Positions 15,188 to 23,937 of a stretch of DNA of 37,482 nucleotides are shown here, one piece after another (position 1 is the first letter of the stretch; each line of letters starts with the position of its first letter). This stretch comes from JBOHWJ01 sp050736615 (GTDB lineage Bacteria > Desulfobacterota > Binatia > Binatales > Binataceae), in contig JBOHWL010000282.1 of the NCBI GenBank assembly GCA_050736615.1, positions 1 to 37,482 of the forward strand, written 5' to 3'. The notes below the pieces were generated by a model. The model worked only from the letters and a program-made list of their open reading frames with translations. It was not told the origin of the DNA and did not search any database. A program made the translations under genes and the position numbers.

Positions 15188-17566
15188 ATGAGCGATCCCA
15201 GGAATACGAAGCGCATTCGGCGCGACGTCCTACCCATTCCGGACCAGCCTTATGCCGGCTTTGTGGCCTCCGACGCGAAGGATCCCGATTCCAAATTTGC
15301 GCCGATCGAAGAGTTGCGCCCCCCGCCAGGCGCACCAAACGTCTTGATCGTCCTCCTCGATGACGTCGGGTTCGGCGCATCGAGCGCATTTGGGGGACCG
15401 TGCCAGACGCCGACCGCTGAACGGCTGGCGGCGAACGGATTGCGCTATACGCGCTTTCACACAACCGCGCTGTGTTCCCCGACCCGCGCGGCGCTCCTAT
15501 GCGGCCGTAACCATCATATGGTCGGAATGGGCGGAATCACGGAGATTGCAACGTCCGCGCCAGGCTATACTTCGCGTCGGCCGAACTCCATGGCGACGAT
15601 CGCGGAGATTCTTCGACTAAACGGCTACTCCACGGCGCAGTTCGGCAAGTGCCATGAAGTGCCCGTGTGGGAGACAAGTCCGGTGGGGCCGTTCGACCGC
15701 TGGCCCACGGGTTCTGGATTCGAATACTTTTACGGATTTGTCGCCGGCGAGACGAATCAGTGGTATCCCTCGATTCACGAAGGCACACACATGGTCGATC
15801 CTCCAGCCTCACCGGAACAAGGCTACCATTTCATGGCCGACATGACGGAGCGTGCAATCGACTGGGTGCGTCAGCAGCGGCTGCTGGCAACGTCCAAGCC
15901 CTTTTTCATCTACTTCGCGCCGGGAGCCGCGCATGCCCCGCATCACGTTCCGAAGGAGTGGGCGGACAAATATAAGGGCAAGTTCGATCAGGGTTGGGAC
16001 AAGCTTCGTGAAGAGATCTTCGCTCGCCAGAAAAAGCTGGGAGTCATTCCCCAGGTCTGCGATCTGACAAAGCGTCTTGTCCAGATTTCCCCATGGGAAG
16101 ATCAACCCACGGAATTGAAAACTGTCCTGGCTCGGCAAATGGAAGTCTACGCCGGATTCCTCGAGTTCGCTGATTATCACACTGGCCGGCTCATCGACGC
16201 GTTCAAACAGTTGCAGGTGTTCGACGATACACTCATCTTTTACATTATCGGCGACAACGGGGCTTCGGGTGAAGGAACTCCGGAGGGCACCTTCAATGAG
16301 ATCATTCCGTTTAACGGTCTAAAAGCATTGGAGACTACCGACTTCCTGAAAGCTCATATCGACAAACTAGGCAGCCCGGAGTCGTATAATCACTACGCCG
16401 TTGGCTGGGCGCACGCTATGGACACACCGTATCAATGGACCAAGCAGGTCGCGTCGCACTGGGGCGGAACGCGTAATGGCACCGTGATTCATTGGCCAAA
16501 GCGCATCAGCACCAAAGGTGAGATACGCAATCAATTCCATCATGTGATCGATGTCGCTCCCACGATCCTCGAAGCAGCGCGGCTTCCCGAACCTTATATG
16601 GTCAACAGCGTCGCGCAGGTGCCGATGCAGGGCGTAAGTATGCTCTACAGCTTCGACGATCCGAAAGCGGAGGAGCGGCGAGAGACACAGTACTTCGAGA
16701 TGTTCGGTAATCGCGGCATCTACCACAAGGGCTGGACCGCCGTGACCCGTCATCGCACGCCTTGGATCTTGACTGGAAAGATGCCGCCATTCGACGATGA
16801 CATGTGGGAATTGTACGACACAAATAAGGACTGGACACAGGCACATGACTTGGCCAAGCAGATGCCTGAAAAGCTTCACGAACTGCAACGCGTGTGGATC
16901 ATCGAAGCGACACGCAATGGCGTTCTACCGATGGACGATCGCGGCGCCGAGCGCTTCAACTCCGATCTGGCGGGCCGCCCAGTGCTGGTGCGCGGCACGT
17001 CACAGATACTCGCCAGAGGCATGGGCGGATTAAACGAAGGTGCGCTCATCAACGTCAAGAACAAGACTCATACCATCACGGCTCAAGTGATCGTACCGCA
17101 GGGGAAACCCTGCGAGGGTGTGATTCTGTCACAAGGGGGCTTTGCCGGAGGATGGATTCTCTACGTTAAAGGCGGACATTTGACGTATTGCTACAACTTT
17201 GTCGGATTAGAGAAATACATCATCTCGTCAACTGAACCACTTTCAGCCGGCGAACACCAAGTACGAATGCACTTCGCGTATGACGGGGGCGGGCTTGGAA
17301 AAGGCGGAACCGCCACGCTCTATACTGACGGAGAAGCGGTGGGCTCGGGCCGGGTCGAAAGAACAGTCGCCATGGTGTTCTCCGCCGACGAGACATCCGA
17401 CGTGGGCGTGAAGCGCGGCTCTCCCGTAACGGTCGACGTGCCCACCGAGAACAACGCATTCACCGGCACAGTGCAAGTCGTTGCAATCCAAACGGACCTC
17501 AAAGAAGATGCAGAGCATCTCATCTCACGCGAAGATCTACTCAACATCCTAATGGCCCGGCAATAG
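15188..17566 (+). CDS. Arylsulfatase, formylglycine-dependent
   Basis: A type I sulfatase of 792 residues that hydrolyses sulfate esters; substrate not predictable. Metal ligands D58-D59 lie in LIVLLDDVGFG, and C96 in LCSPTRAALLCGR is the cysteine converted to formylglycine (C-x-P-x-R). K154/H156 in FGKCH and D356-N357 in IIGDNGASGEG complete the active site. Residues about 580-790 form a beta-rich C-terminal domain seen in the long arylsulfatase subfamily. No signal peptide is visible, so it would stay in the cytoplasm unless the start is wrong. No formylglycine-generating enzyme is in view. The start is ATG 15188, with AAAGAAAG upstream. Confidence 0.94.
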   Translation: MSDPRNTKRIRRDVLPIPDQPYAGFVASDAKDPDSKFAPIEELRPPPGAPNVLIVLLDDVGFGASSAFGGPCQTPTAERLAANGLRYTRFHTTALCSPTRAALLCGRNHHMVGMGGITEIATSAPGYTSRRPNSMATIAEILRLNGYSTAQFGKCHEVPVWETSPVGPFDRWPTGSGFEYFYGFVAGETNQWYPSIHEGTHMVDPPASPEQGYHFMADMTERAIDWVRQQRLLATSKPFFIYFAPGAAHAPHHVPKEWADKYKGKFDQGWDKLREEIFARQKKLGVIPQVCDLTKRLVQISPWEDQPTELKTVLARQMEVYAGFLEFADYHTGRLIDAFKQLQVFDDTLIFYIIGDNGASGEGTPEGTFNEIIPFNGLKALETTDFLKAHIDKLGSPESYNHYAVGWAHAMDTPYQWTKQVASHWGGTRNGTVIHWPKRISTKGEIRNQFHHVIDVAPTILEAARLPEPYMVNSVAQVPMQGVSMLYSFDDPKAEERRETQYFEMFGNRGIYHKGWTAVTRHRTPWILTGKMPPFDDDMWELYDTNKDWTQAHDLAKQMPEKLHELQRVWIIEATRNGVLPMDDRGAERFNSDLAGRPVLVRGTSQILARGMGGLNEGALINVKNKTHTITAQVIVPQGKPCEGVILSQGGFAGGWILYVKGGHLTYCYNFVGLEKYIISSTEPLSAGEHQVRMHFAYDGGGLGKGGTATLYTDGEAVGSGRVERTVAMVFSADETSDVGVKRGSPVTVDVPTENNAFTGTVQVVAIQTDLKEDAEHLISREDLLNILMARQ

Positions 17567-17642
17567 TAGGGGATGGCCAAGCTGTTCGCTATAGATCGAG
17601 ACTCCCCAGCATAGCCTTCGATGCCAGTTACACCCCATATGC

Positions 17643-17801
17643 ATGCACCAGGGGCTAGACGGAGCCGCCCGGAACGTGAAAGCAACGATGGAAGAGATTA
17701 TAGAAGTGTTCAATGCGCGATTCGCGGCGTTCGGGCATGTAATCCAAGTGCCTATTCTCGCCGAGGAAGCCGCTGATCCTTCGAGTGCGGATAAGTCCTA
17801 A
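17643..17801 (+). CDS. Possible 52-residue protein before ppk2
   Basis: A short open frame (MHQGLDGAARNVKATMEEII..., ending SSADKS) fills most of the gap between the sulfatase and ppk2 and ends 19 bases before the ppk2 ATG. It matches nothing I know and has no clear ribosome-binding site. It may be a small coupled gene or chance. Confidence 0.25.
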   Translation: MHQGLDGAARNVKATMEEIIEVFNARFAAFGHVIQVPILAEEAADPSSADKS

Positions 17802-17820
17802 GGCGGCTTGAGTATCCCGC

Positions 17821-18600
17821 ATGCATTCGCCCCTTAAATGCAAGGAATTCCAACAAGCATTGCGAAAACTCCAAGTTGAGCTCGTGAAGCTCCAACTCTG
17901 GGTGAGACATAAGGGCCTCAAGGTGGCAGTCGTTTTCGAAGGGCGTGATGCAGCCGGCAAAGGAGGCATCATCAAGCGGATTACCGAGCGCGTCAGCCCG
18001 CGCGTGTTCCGCGTTGTCGCGCTGTCCGCCCCGACAGAGCGCGAAAAATCGCAAATGTACATCCAACGGTACATTCCACATATGCCCGCCGCGGGCGAAA
18101 TCGTGATCTTCGACCGTAGCTGGTACAACCGTGCGCTCGTCGAGCGAGTTATGGACTTTTCCACCAAGGAAGAGGTGAAATATTTTCTCCGCATTTGTCC
18201 CGAAGTCGAGAACGCTTTGGTCCATTCTCAGATCATTTTGATCAAGTACTGGATCGAAGTGAGTCAAGATGAGCAAACACGCCGATTCCTGGCGCGGATT
18301 CATGACGGTCGCAAAACCTGGAAGCTCAGCCCGATGGACCTCGAATCCCATCGTCGGTGGTATGACTATTCGCGCGCCCGAGACGCGATGCTAGCCGCCA
18401 CCGATACTGAAGTTGCGCCCTGGCATATCGTGATGGCGGACGACAAGCGTCGTGCCCAGCTTAACTGCATAGCGCATCTTCTCAGCCTGATTCCATACGA
18501 GGGCCTGCCTCCTCGAAAAGTCCGCCTGCCAAAGCGACAGAAGCCGAACGGCTATAGGGAACCGAGGCGACGCTATAATTACGTTCCAGCCGTCTATTGA
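17821..18600 (+). CDS. ppk2: Polyphosphate kinase 2
   Basis: PPK2 transfers phosphate between polyphosphate and nucleoside diphosphates or monophosphates. The 259-residue protein is a single-domain member with P-loop GRDAAGKGG (41-49), FDRSWYNR (97-104, the Walker B and lid region), and the C-terminal KLSPMDLES..RWYDYSRARDAML..T....WHIV pattern. I cannot say which nucleotide is used. It lies downstream of the sulfatase on the same strand with a 254-base gap, and ahead of the Mla operon. Polyphosphate metabolism fits a stress or energy role for the region. Confidence 0.95.
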   Translation: MHSPLKCKEFQQALRKLQVELVKLQLWVRHKGLKVAVVFEGRDAAGKGGIIKRITERVSPRVFRVVALSAPTEREKSQMYIQRYIPHMPAAGEIVIFDRSWYNRALVERVMDFSTKEEVKYFLRICPEVENALVHSQIILIKYWIEVSQDEQTRRFLARIHDGRKTWKLSPMDLESHRRWYDYSRARDAMLAATDTEVAPWHIVMADDKRRAQLNCIAHLLSLIPYEGLPPRKVRLPKRQKPNGYREPRRRYNYVPAVY

Positions 18601-18822
18601 ACCACTTGCGTGCCGGAAAATACGCAAGAGCGTCGCGCTCAACGCAGCTCACGCCAACCTCAATCCCGAGGGCATGCACGTCACATAGATGGGCCGAGAC
18701 CATTTGCTGGCGTGATTTTGCATCGGCCGAACACCGCAATGGCGGCTAACGGGTAAGCAACTTTCGCCCGACGGCATCTCTACTTTGGGCTTTGACTCGT
18801 CCCGGTTCGTCCTTCGGCCTGA

Positions 18823-18840
18823 CTAGGACCAAAGTCCTAT
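18823..18840. promoter_or_regulatory. Palindromic DosR-like operator, site F
   Basis: CTAGGACCAAAGTCCTAT, with 6-bp arms AGGACC/AGTCCT allowing one mismatch. It ends 24 bases before the first possible ATG (18865) and 63 bases before ATG 18904 of the Mla permease gene, making it a likely promoter-proximal element of that operon. Confidence 0.6.
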
Positions 18841-18864
18841 TTCCCACTCCAGACCTCGCTTGCA

Positions 18865-20052
18865 ATGATGCACGTGTGTGGCATGGCGGCTGTCAAACCC
18901 GGAATGGACATCATTAATTCAAGCGTCGAGCAGGGTTCTGTTTTATTCCGCAGGGCGGATGACACCCTGATCGTGGGTCTATCAGGGCCGTGGCACCTTC
19001 GGCGTGATATCCCTGCAGTCAGGCTGCTGACGAGCGAGTTGCGCGCGAACCCATTACCCAAGCGACTGTCCTTTGATACTAGTCAACTGACCCATTGGGA
19101 CACTGGACTGATTACCTTTCTCACCCAAGCGGCTGAGTTCTGCCGCGCTCACGAAATCACCGAAGATCGCGAAGGCCTTCCCGATGGTCTAAGACGCCTG
19201 CTGGCGCTGGCCGAGGCGGTGCTTGAGAAGAAGGGCGCGCGCTCCGAGTCTTCGCGGGCCTCGTTCTTTGACCGCGTTGGGAGCGCGAGCATCGGGTACG
19301 CTTCGTCAGCGCACGAGTTTCTCGCATTCGTGGGCGAACTCACGGTCGCGTTCGGCAGATTCGTTCGGGGCAAGGCACGCTACCGGAGAATTGACCTGCT
19401 CGAAGCAATCCAGCAGTGCGGGGCCGATGCGGTGGGCATTGTTAGCCTGATCGCTTTCCTGGTCGGCGTAATCCTTGCCTTCATGAGCGCGGTCCAACTA
19501 TCCCAGTTCGGTGCGGCGATCTACGTGGCCGATCTCGTCGGTATCGGAATGCTACGAGACATGGGTGCGATGATGACCGCGATCATCATGTCAGGACGGA
19601 CCGGGGCCGCCTTCGCCGCAAAGCTTGGCACGATGAAGGTGACGCAAGAGATTGATTCGTTCACAACTATGGGCATTTCCCCACTGGAATTTCTTGTACT
19701 CCCGCGCACGCTCGCCTTGATCCTGATGATGCCGTTGCTATGCCTGTTCGCCGACCTGGTCGGAATACTGGGTGGCATGTCTGTCGGTGTGGGTATGCTC
19801 GACCTCTCCGTGGCCAACTATGTGCGGGAAACCATATCCACTTTTACCCTCACCAACCTTTTCGGCGGGCTATTCAAGGCGACAGTCTACGGCGTCCTGA
19901 TAGCTATAGCGGGATGCCTTCGAGGTTTTCAGTGCGGGAATAGTTCCTCCGCGGTTGGGGATGCGGCCACTGAGGCGGTGGTGACCTCGATCGTGCTGGT
20001 CGTGCTCGCCTGCGGGCTGTTTTCGGTGGTTTTTAGTCTCCTCGGAATCTGA
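18865..20052 (+). CDS. mlaE: MlaE-type permease with N-terminal STAS-like domain
   Basis: The membrane subunit of an MCE/Mla-type ABC transporter that moves phospholipids or other lipids between the envelope membranes. Residues about 20-95 look like a STAS domain (DDTLIVGLSGPWHLRR...LSFDTSQLTHWDTGLITFL). After a linker the MlaE domain follows from about 165, with the conserved GADAVGIVSLIAFLVGVILAF, GRTGAAFAAKLGTMKVTQEIDS..TMGISPLEFLVLPR and several membrane helices to the end. In E. coli the STAS protein (MlaB) is separate; here it is fused. Starts at 18865, 18883 and 18904 are all possible, and none has a strong ribosome-binding site. Confidence 0.93.
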   Translation: MMHVCGMAAVKPGMDIINSSVEQGSVLFRRADDTLIVGLSGPWHLRRDIPAVRLLTSELRANPLPKRLSFDTSQLTHWDTGLITFLTQAAEFCRAHEITEDREGLPDGLRRLLALAEAVLEKKGARSESSRASFFDRVGSASIGYASSAHEFLAFVGELTVAFGRFVRGKARYRRIDLLEAIQQCGADAVGIVSLIAFLVGVILAFMSAVQLSQFGAAIYVADLVGIGMLRDMGAMMTAIIMSGRTGAAFAAKLGTMKVTQEIDSFTTMGISPLEFLVLPRTLALILMMPLLCLFADLVGILGGMSVGVGMLDLSVANYVRETISTFTLTNLFGGLFKATVYGVLIAIAGCLRGFQCGNSSSAVGDAATEAVVTSIVLVVLACGLFSVVFSLLGI

Positions 20053-20064
20053 GCCAAGATCGCA

Positions 20065-20880
20065 ATGGCAACGGAAAGCAGCGCCGCTTATACGCAGGCG
20101 TCCGAAGGCGAAGCGCATATCATTGTTCGAGATCTGACGATGGCATACGGCAGCTTTGTCCTGATGCGCGACCTCAACTTTGTGGTCCGCCGCGGCGATA
20201 TCTTCATCATCATGGGTGGCAGCGGATGCGGAAAGAGCACGCTTTTGCGATATCTGATCGGGTTGAAGGAAGCGGACACCGGAGAAATATTTTACGAAAC
20301 TGTAAACTTCACCAAAGCGGAACCTGAAGTACGTCAACGACTACTGCGCCGGTTCGGCGTGCTTTATCAGGGCGGCGGGCTTTGGAGTTCGATGACGCTG
20401 GCGGAAAACATCGGACTGCCGCTGGGCGAATTCACCGATTTAACGCCCGCGCAAATCCGGGAGGTCGCGGCTTTCAAGCTATCGCTGGTCGGACTTAAAG
20501 GTTTCGAAGATTATTATCCCAACGAGATCAGTGGCGGCATGCAGAAGCGCGCTGGGCTGGCGCGCGCGATGGCTTTGGATCCTCAGGTGCTGTTTTTTGA
20601 CGAGCCCTCCGCGGGCCTCGATCCCATCAGCTCGCGCCTGCTCGACAATCTGATTCTGGAACTCCGGGAAAGTCTTGGGGCCACGATCGTTATTGTCACG
20701 CATGAGCTGGCGAGCATTTTCACGATTGCCAATAACAGCGTGTTTCTGGACGCTGAATCACGCACGCAGATAGCCACCGGCGATCCTCATGAGATGCTAA
20801 GGAACTCTCGCGATCCGCGCGTACGAAAATTCCTGACTCGCGGTCAGGAGGACGGTAATCCGGTTAACGCAAGTGGCTAA
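20065..20880 (+). CDS. mlaF: Mla-type ABC transporter ATP-binding protein
   Basis: The ATPase that drives the MlaE permease. Its 271 residues contain Walker A GGSGCGKS (51-58), the Q-loop region YQGGGLWSSMTLAENI from 101, signature ISGGMQKR (155-162), Walker B LFFDEP (176-181), and the switch histidine in VTHEL. The G-G-G-L-W-S-S-x-T segment is typical of MlaF/Ttg2A-type subunits. It lies 12 bases after mlaE and overlaps mlaD by 8 bases. Confidence 0.96.
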   Translation: MATESSAAYTQASEGEAHIIVRDLTMAYGSFVLMRDLNFVVRRGDIFIIMGGSGCGKSTLLRYLIGLKEADTGEIFYETVNFTKAEPEVRQRLLRRFGVLYQGGGLWSSMTLAENIGLPLGEFTDLTPAQIREVAAFKLSLVGLKGFEDYYPNEISGGMQKRAGLARAMALDPQVLFFDEPSAGLDPISSRLLDNLILELRESLGATIVIVTHELASIFTIANNSVFLDAESRTQIATGDPHEMLRNSRDPRVRKFLTRGQEDGNPVNASG

Positions 20881-21853
20881 ACGGGTCAGTCCAGCCACTA
20901 TCGGTGTCTTTGTCGTCGCCAGCCTGGCGATTCTAGTTGTCGCTGTCGTTATCGTCGGTTCAGGACGCTTGTTCAGGAAGCAGGTGATGTTTGTCTGCAT
21001 GTTCGAGGGCGATCTCAACGGACTCAAAGTAGGCTCACCGGTAAAGGTGCGTGGCGTGCAGATCGGCACGGTCAGTTCGATCAGGCTAAGATTATCACCC
21101 TCGGAAGGGCGGCTGCGTCCGAATGCCCGGGGGGTCCGGTTACCTGTGGTAATCGAAATCGATCGCTCTCAGATTGTGGCACTTGGCGGAACGGGAGGAG
21201 CCCTGCGGAAAGCCGGCTACGAGGCTCTGATTCAGCAGGGATTGCGTGCACAACTCAAGGTCGAGAGTGTTCTGACGGGATTGCTCTATATTGACCTCGA
21301 TCTCCATTCGGGAGCTCCGCTGGATTTGGTGCTCGTGCCGGGCAGCGGACCATACCCGGAGATCCCCACGGTTCCAACCACAATGGAAGCGGTCCAGGAG
21401 CAAGCAACCAAGGCGCTGGCGCGATTTGAAGAAATTGATTTCACGGGTCTGATCTTATCCATTACTCAGGCCGCCAATTCCTTTAAGAACCTCGCTGCTT
21501 CACCCGATCTTAAACTCACGTTGGAGTCAGTGCGGGAGTCTACAGCGACTCTCAACCGCACGCTCACATCGGTGCGCTCGGCTGTCGCTAACGCCAACGG
21601 CAAGCTGGGTCCGCTCGTGGCGGGTCTGACGAGAAATTCTCAGCAAGTTGATCTGACCCTGAAACAAACTCGTGCGGCCATAGTGGCTCTGCAATCTACG
21701 CTCTCTCCCGACTCTCCGCTCGCCGTGCACCTGAACGAAGCGCTCGATCGGCTTTCTGACACCGCGCAATCGGTCCAGGAGCTAAGCGACTATCTGCAAC
21801 AAAACCCATCTTCTTTGATTCGCGGAAGATACGTACCAGACAAAGAGCGATAA
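20873..21853 (+). CDS. mlaD: MCE-domain lipid-binding protein (MlaD type)
   Basis: The periplasmic, membrane-anchored substrate-binding subunit of the transporter. It has a single N-terminal helix (about 9-30) and then an MCE domain (MFVCMFEGDLNGLKVGSPVKVRGVQIGTVSSIRL, about 38-130). A long helical C-terminal part (about 170-310) is rich in S/T/N/Q, as in MCE proteins that form a needle or ring extension. At 326 residues it is longer than E. coli MlaD (183). The start is GTG at 20873 inside the end of mlaF. Confidence 0.94.
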   Translation: MAKRVSPATIGVFVVASLAILVVAVVIVGSGRLFRKQVMFVCMFEGDLNGLKVGSPVKVRGVQIGTVSSIRLRLSPSEGRLRPNARGVRLPVVIEIDRSQIVALGGTGGALRKAGYEALIQQGLRAQLKVESVLTGLLYIDLDLHSGAPLDLVLVPGSGPYPEIPTVPTTMEAVQEQATKALARFEEIDFTGLILSITQAANSFKNLAASPDLKLTLESVRESTATLNRTLTSVRSAVANANGKLGPLVAGLTRNSQQVDLTLKQTRAAIVALQSTLSPDSPLAVHLNEALDRLSDTAQSVQELSDYLQQNPSSLIRGRYVPDKER

Positions 21854-21856
21854 AGG

Positions 21857-22486
21857 ATGGGCATTCGCGGCAATTTGATTCTGCTTGCATTCTCGATCGT
21901 GGTTTTCGGCTGTTCTCCGCTTGCGCCGCGCCCCGATCAGACGAAGTTTTTCATCCTGGCACCACTCTCCGATCCGGCGTCGGCCCCAATATCAACCGCG
22001 GCGCTCAGTTCACAGTTGTCGATCGGACTCGGTCCCATCAATTTCCCCGGTTATCTGCGTCGCTCTCAGGTGGTGACTCGCACCGCGCGCGGTCAGATCG
22101 AGCTTTCCGCTGAAGATCGCTGGGGTGAACCGCTTGACAGGAATTTCAAGCGCGTCCTTTCGGAAAATCTGGCTGAGTTACTGAACACCTATCGCATTCA
22201 CCAATATCCATGGAGCAGCATGACTCCGCTGGACTACGTGGTCACGGTCGATGTGCGGAATTTTGAAACGACTTCCGACGGCGGATCGGAACTGAAAGCG
22301 ATATGGATCATCAAGGATGGGCGCAATGGGCGGGATTTGTACGTATCTGAGACGAATGCGAACACGCCCACGAACGGCGCTAACGGCGTATCCGTCGCGC
22401 TGAGCAGCGACCTCGCCACACTCAGCCGCGCGATCTCATCGCAAATGAAAGAACTCAGCCAGCAGCAAGGGGCGGCGCTGAACTAA
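21857..22486 (+). CDS. PqiC-like ABC-transport auxiliary lipoprotein
   Basis: A 209-residue lipoprotein with lipobox VFG|C at C19. The mature part starts FFILAPL, and SIGLGPINFPGYLRRSQVVTR..GQIELSAEDRWGEPLDRNFKRVLSENLAELL is the pattern of the PqiC/DUF330 family, which partners MCE transporters at the inner leaflet of the outer membrane. It is the last gene of the operon, 3 bases after mlaD, and a terminator follows about 100 bases on. Confidence 0.9.
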   Translation: MGIRGNLILLAFSIVVFGCSPLAPRPDQTKFFILAPLSDPASAPISTAALSSQLSIGLGPINFPGYLRRSQVVTRTARGQIELSAEDRWGEPLDRNFKRVLSENLAELLNTYRIHQYPWSSMTPLDYVVTVDVRNFETTSDGGSELKAIWIIKDGRNGRDLYVSETNANTPTNGANGVSVALSSDLATLSRAISSQMKELSQQQGAALN

Positions 22487-23046
22487 TCGAGCACAGATTT
22501 GGATCAGACAGCGGCCAAGGTGACCAAATTGACCGCCGTTCAGCCATTGCAATCTCGACTTATCGCGTTCGACGCTGTCCTTTTGATGACCGGACCCGGT
22601 CCGGTTTTTCGGAATTATCCGGGCCTTGTTTCGGCGTTTTGAGACCGCTCACCTTCCGGAAGATTTTTCATCCTCGCCCCTCACTGGCTTTAAGGGTCAA
22701 GCGAAGAATCGCACTTTCGCTTTCCGTTTGTCTCAACGCCGACGATCGACTATCTTTAGAGGCGATACCATCAGCGACAGCACACTCTTATGGACAAGAA
22801 TGGCGCAATTTGATGGGCAAAGGCCACATGGAACCTGATTGGCGATTGTACCAAGCCTAGCCCCGGCAAGCACTGCCACGCAGAACGCCTGAGCTTGTGG
22901 CTTTAGCCATAGCGTTATGAGGAGGGGTCGCGGTCGCCGTCCATTCTTAATGTGCTTGACCGAGTAGATATGTCAGCCTGCCCTCGTGACAGGTTGGAGC
23001 GTGTTCTGATATCAATTTCTGCGGATCCAATCTGCGAGGTGGCGAG
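22487..23046. other. 560-bp intergenic region, no gene recognised
   Basis: It holds the terminator of the Mla operon at its left end and two overlapping open frames of about 70 codons (22626-22860) that I cannot relate to any family. It probably contains the left junction of the methyltransferase insertion. Confidence 0.4.
22589..22609 (+). terminator. Intrinsic terminator of the Mla operon
   Basis: ACCGGAC and GTCCGGT form a perfect 7-bp GC-rich stem with a 3-base loop, followed at once by TTTT. It lies about 100 bases after the last Mla gene, pointing the same way. Confidence 0.8.
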
Positions 23047-23934
23047 GTGCGGGCACGAGGAGCAAGCCAGCTAGCCCTTAGCGTTCATCGTCTGCAAACC
23101 GACAAGTCGGCGATTCTCGAATGCCAGGATAATCTCGCGTTCATGCGTGCGCTGCCGGACGCGAGTATGAAGCTTATCGTAACGTCTCCTCCTTATAATA
23201 TCGGCAAGTCTTATGAGCAACGCGGACCGTTGGAACGGTACGTCCAGCAGCAAACGGCAGTGATTGCGGAGTGTGTCCGGCTGCTTCATCCGCAGGGGTC
23301 AATTTGCTGGCAGGTTGGCAATCATGTCACCGCAAGTGAGATCGTACCGCTGGACATTCCATTGTATCCAATTTTCAAAAGCCACGGGCTGCGGCTGCGA
23401 AACCGAATCGTGTGGCATTTCGAGCATGGCCTGCATTGCTCGAAGCGTCTGTCGGGCCGGTACGAAACGATCAATTGGCTCACAAAGTCAGACGATTACA
23501 CATTCAACCTCGATCCTATTCGGGTGCCGTCGAAGTATCCGGGCAAGAAATATTTCAAGGGGCCAAAGCGCGGGCTATTGTCCTGCAATCCCAACGGCAA
23601 GAATCCGGGCGATGTCTGGATATTCCCGAACGTCAAAAACAACCACATTGAGAAGACCGCCCATCCCTGCCAGTTCCCGATTGAACTCGTCGAGCGGTTA
23701 GTGTTGGCGCTCACGAGTCGCGGCGACAAGGTCCTTGATCCTTACGTTGGCGCCGGGTCAAGCGTAATCGCCGCGATCAAGCATGATCGGATTGGTTACG
23801 GCTGCGACATAGTTCAGGAGTACATCAATCTCGCGTGGGAACGCGTTCATCAGTTCCGCGCAGGCTTTTTACGGACCCGGCCAATGGGCAAGCCAGTCTA
23901 TGACCCGGCGAAGCCCTATGGCGGGCATCGATGA
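23047..23934 (+). CDS. Orphan DNA methyltransferase (beta class, TSPPYN type)
   Basis: A site-specific DNA methyltransferase of 295 residues. The catalytic motif TSPPYN (46-51) comes before the SAM-binding motif DPYVGAGSS (231-239), the order of the beta class. An S-P-P-Y core suggests N4-cytosine methylation, although some N6-adenine enzymes share it. The central part (LRNRIVWHFEHGLH..KRLSGRYETINWLTKSD.Y.FNLD, GDVWIFPNVKNNHIEKTAHPCQFP) is typical of type II beta enzymes. There is no restriction gene on either side, so it looks solitary. The start is a GTG; no better one is in frame. Its stop lies 4 bases before a truncated hydrolase. Confidence 0.93.
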   Translation: MRARGASQLALSVHRLQTDKSAILECQDNLAFMRALPDASMKLIVTSPPYNIGKSYEQRGPLERYVQQQTAVIAECVRLLHPQGSICWQVGNHVTASEIVPLDIPLYPIFKSHGLRLRNRIVWHFEHGLHCSKRLSGRYETINWLTKSDDYTFNLDPIRVPSKYPGKKYFKGPKRGLLSCNPNGKNPGDVWIFPNVKNNHIEKTAHPCQFPIELVERLVLALTSRGDKVLDPYVGAGSSVIAAIKHDRIGYGCDIVQEYINLAWERVHQFRAGFLRTRPMGKPVYDPAKPYGGHR

Positions 23935-23937
23935 AAA

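Noticed and set aside
17786..17803. GCGGATAAGTCCTAA before ppk2
   Set aside because: Right arm present but the spacing to the left arm is two bases too short; treated as chance.
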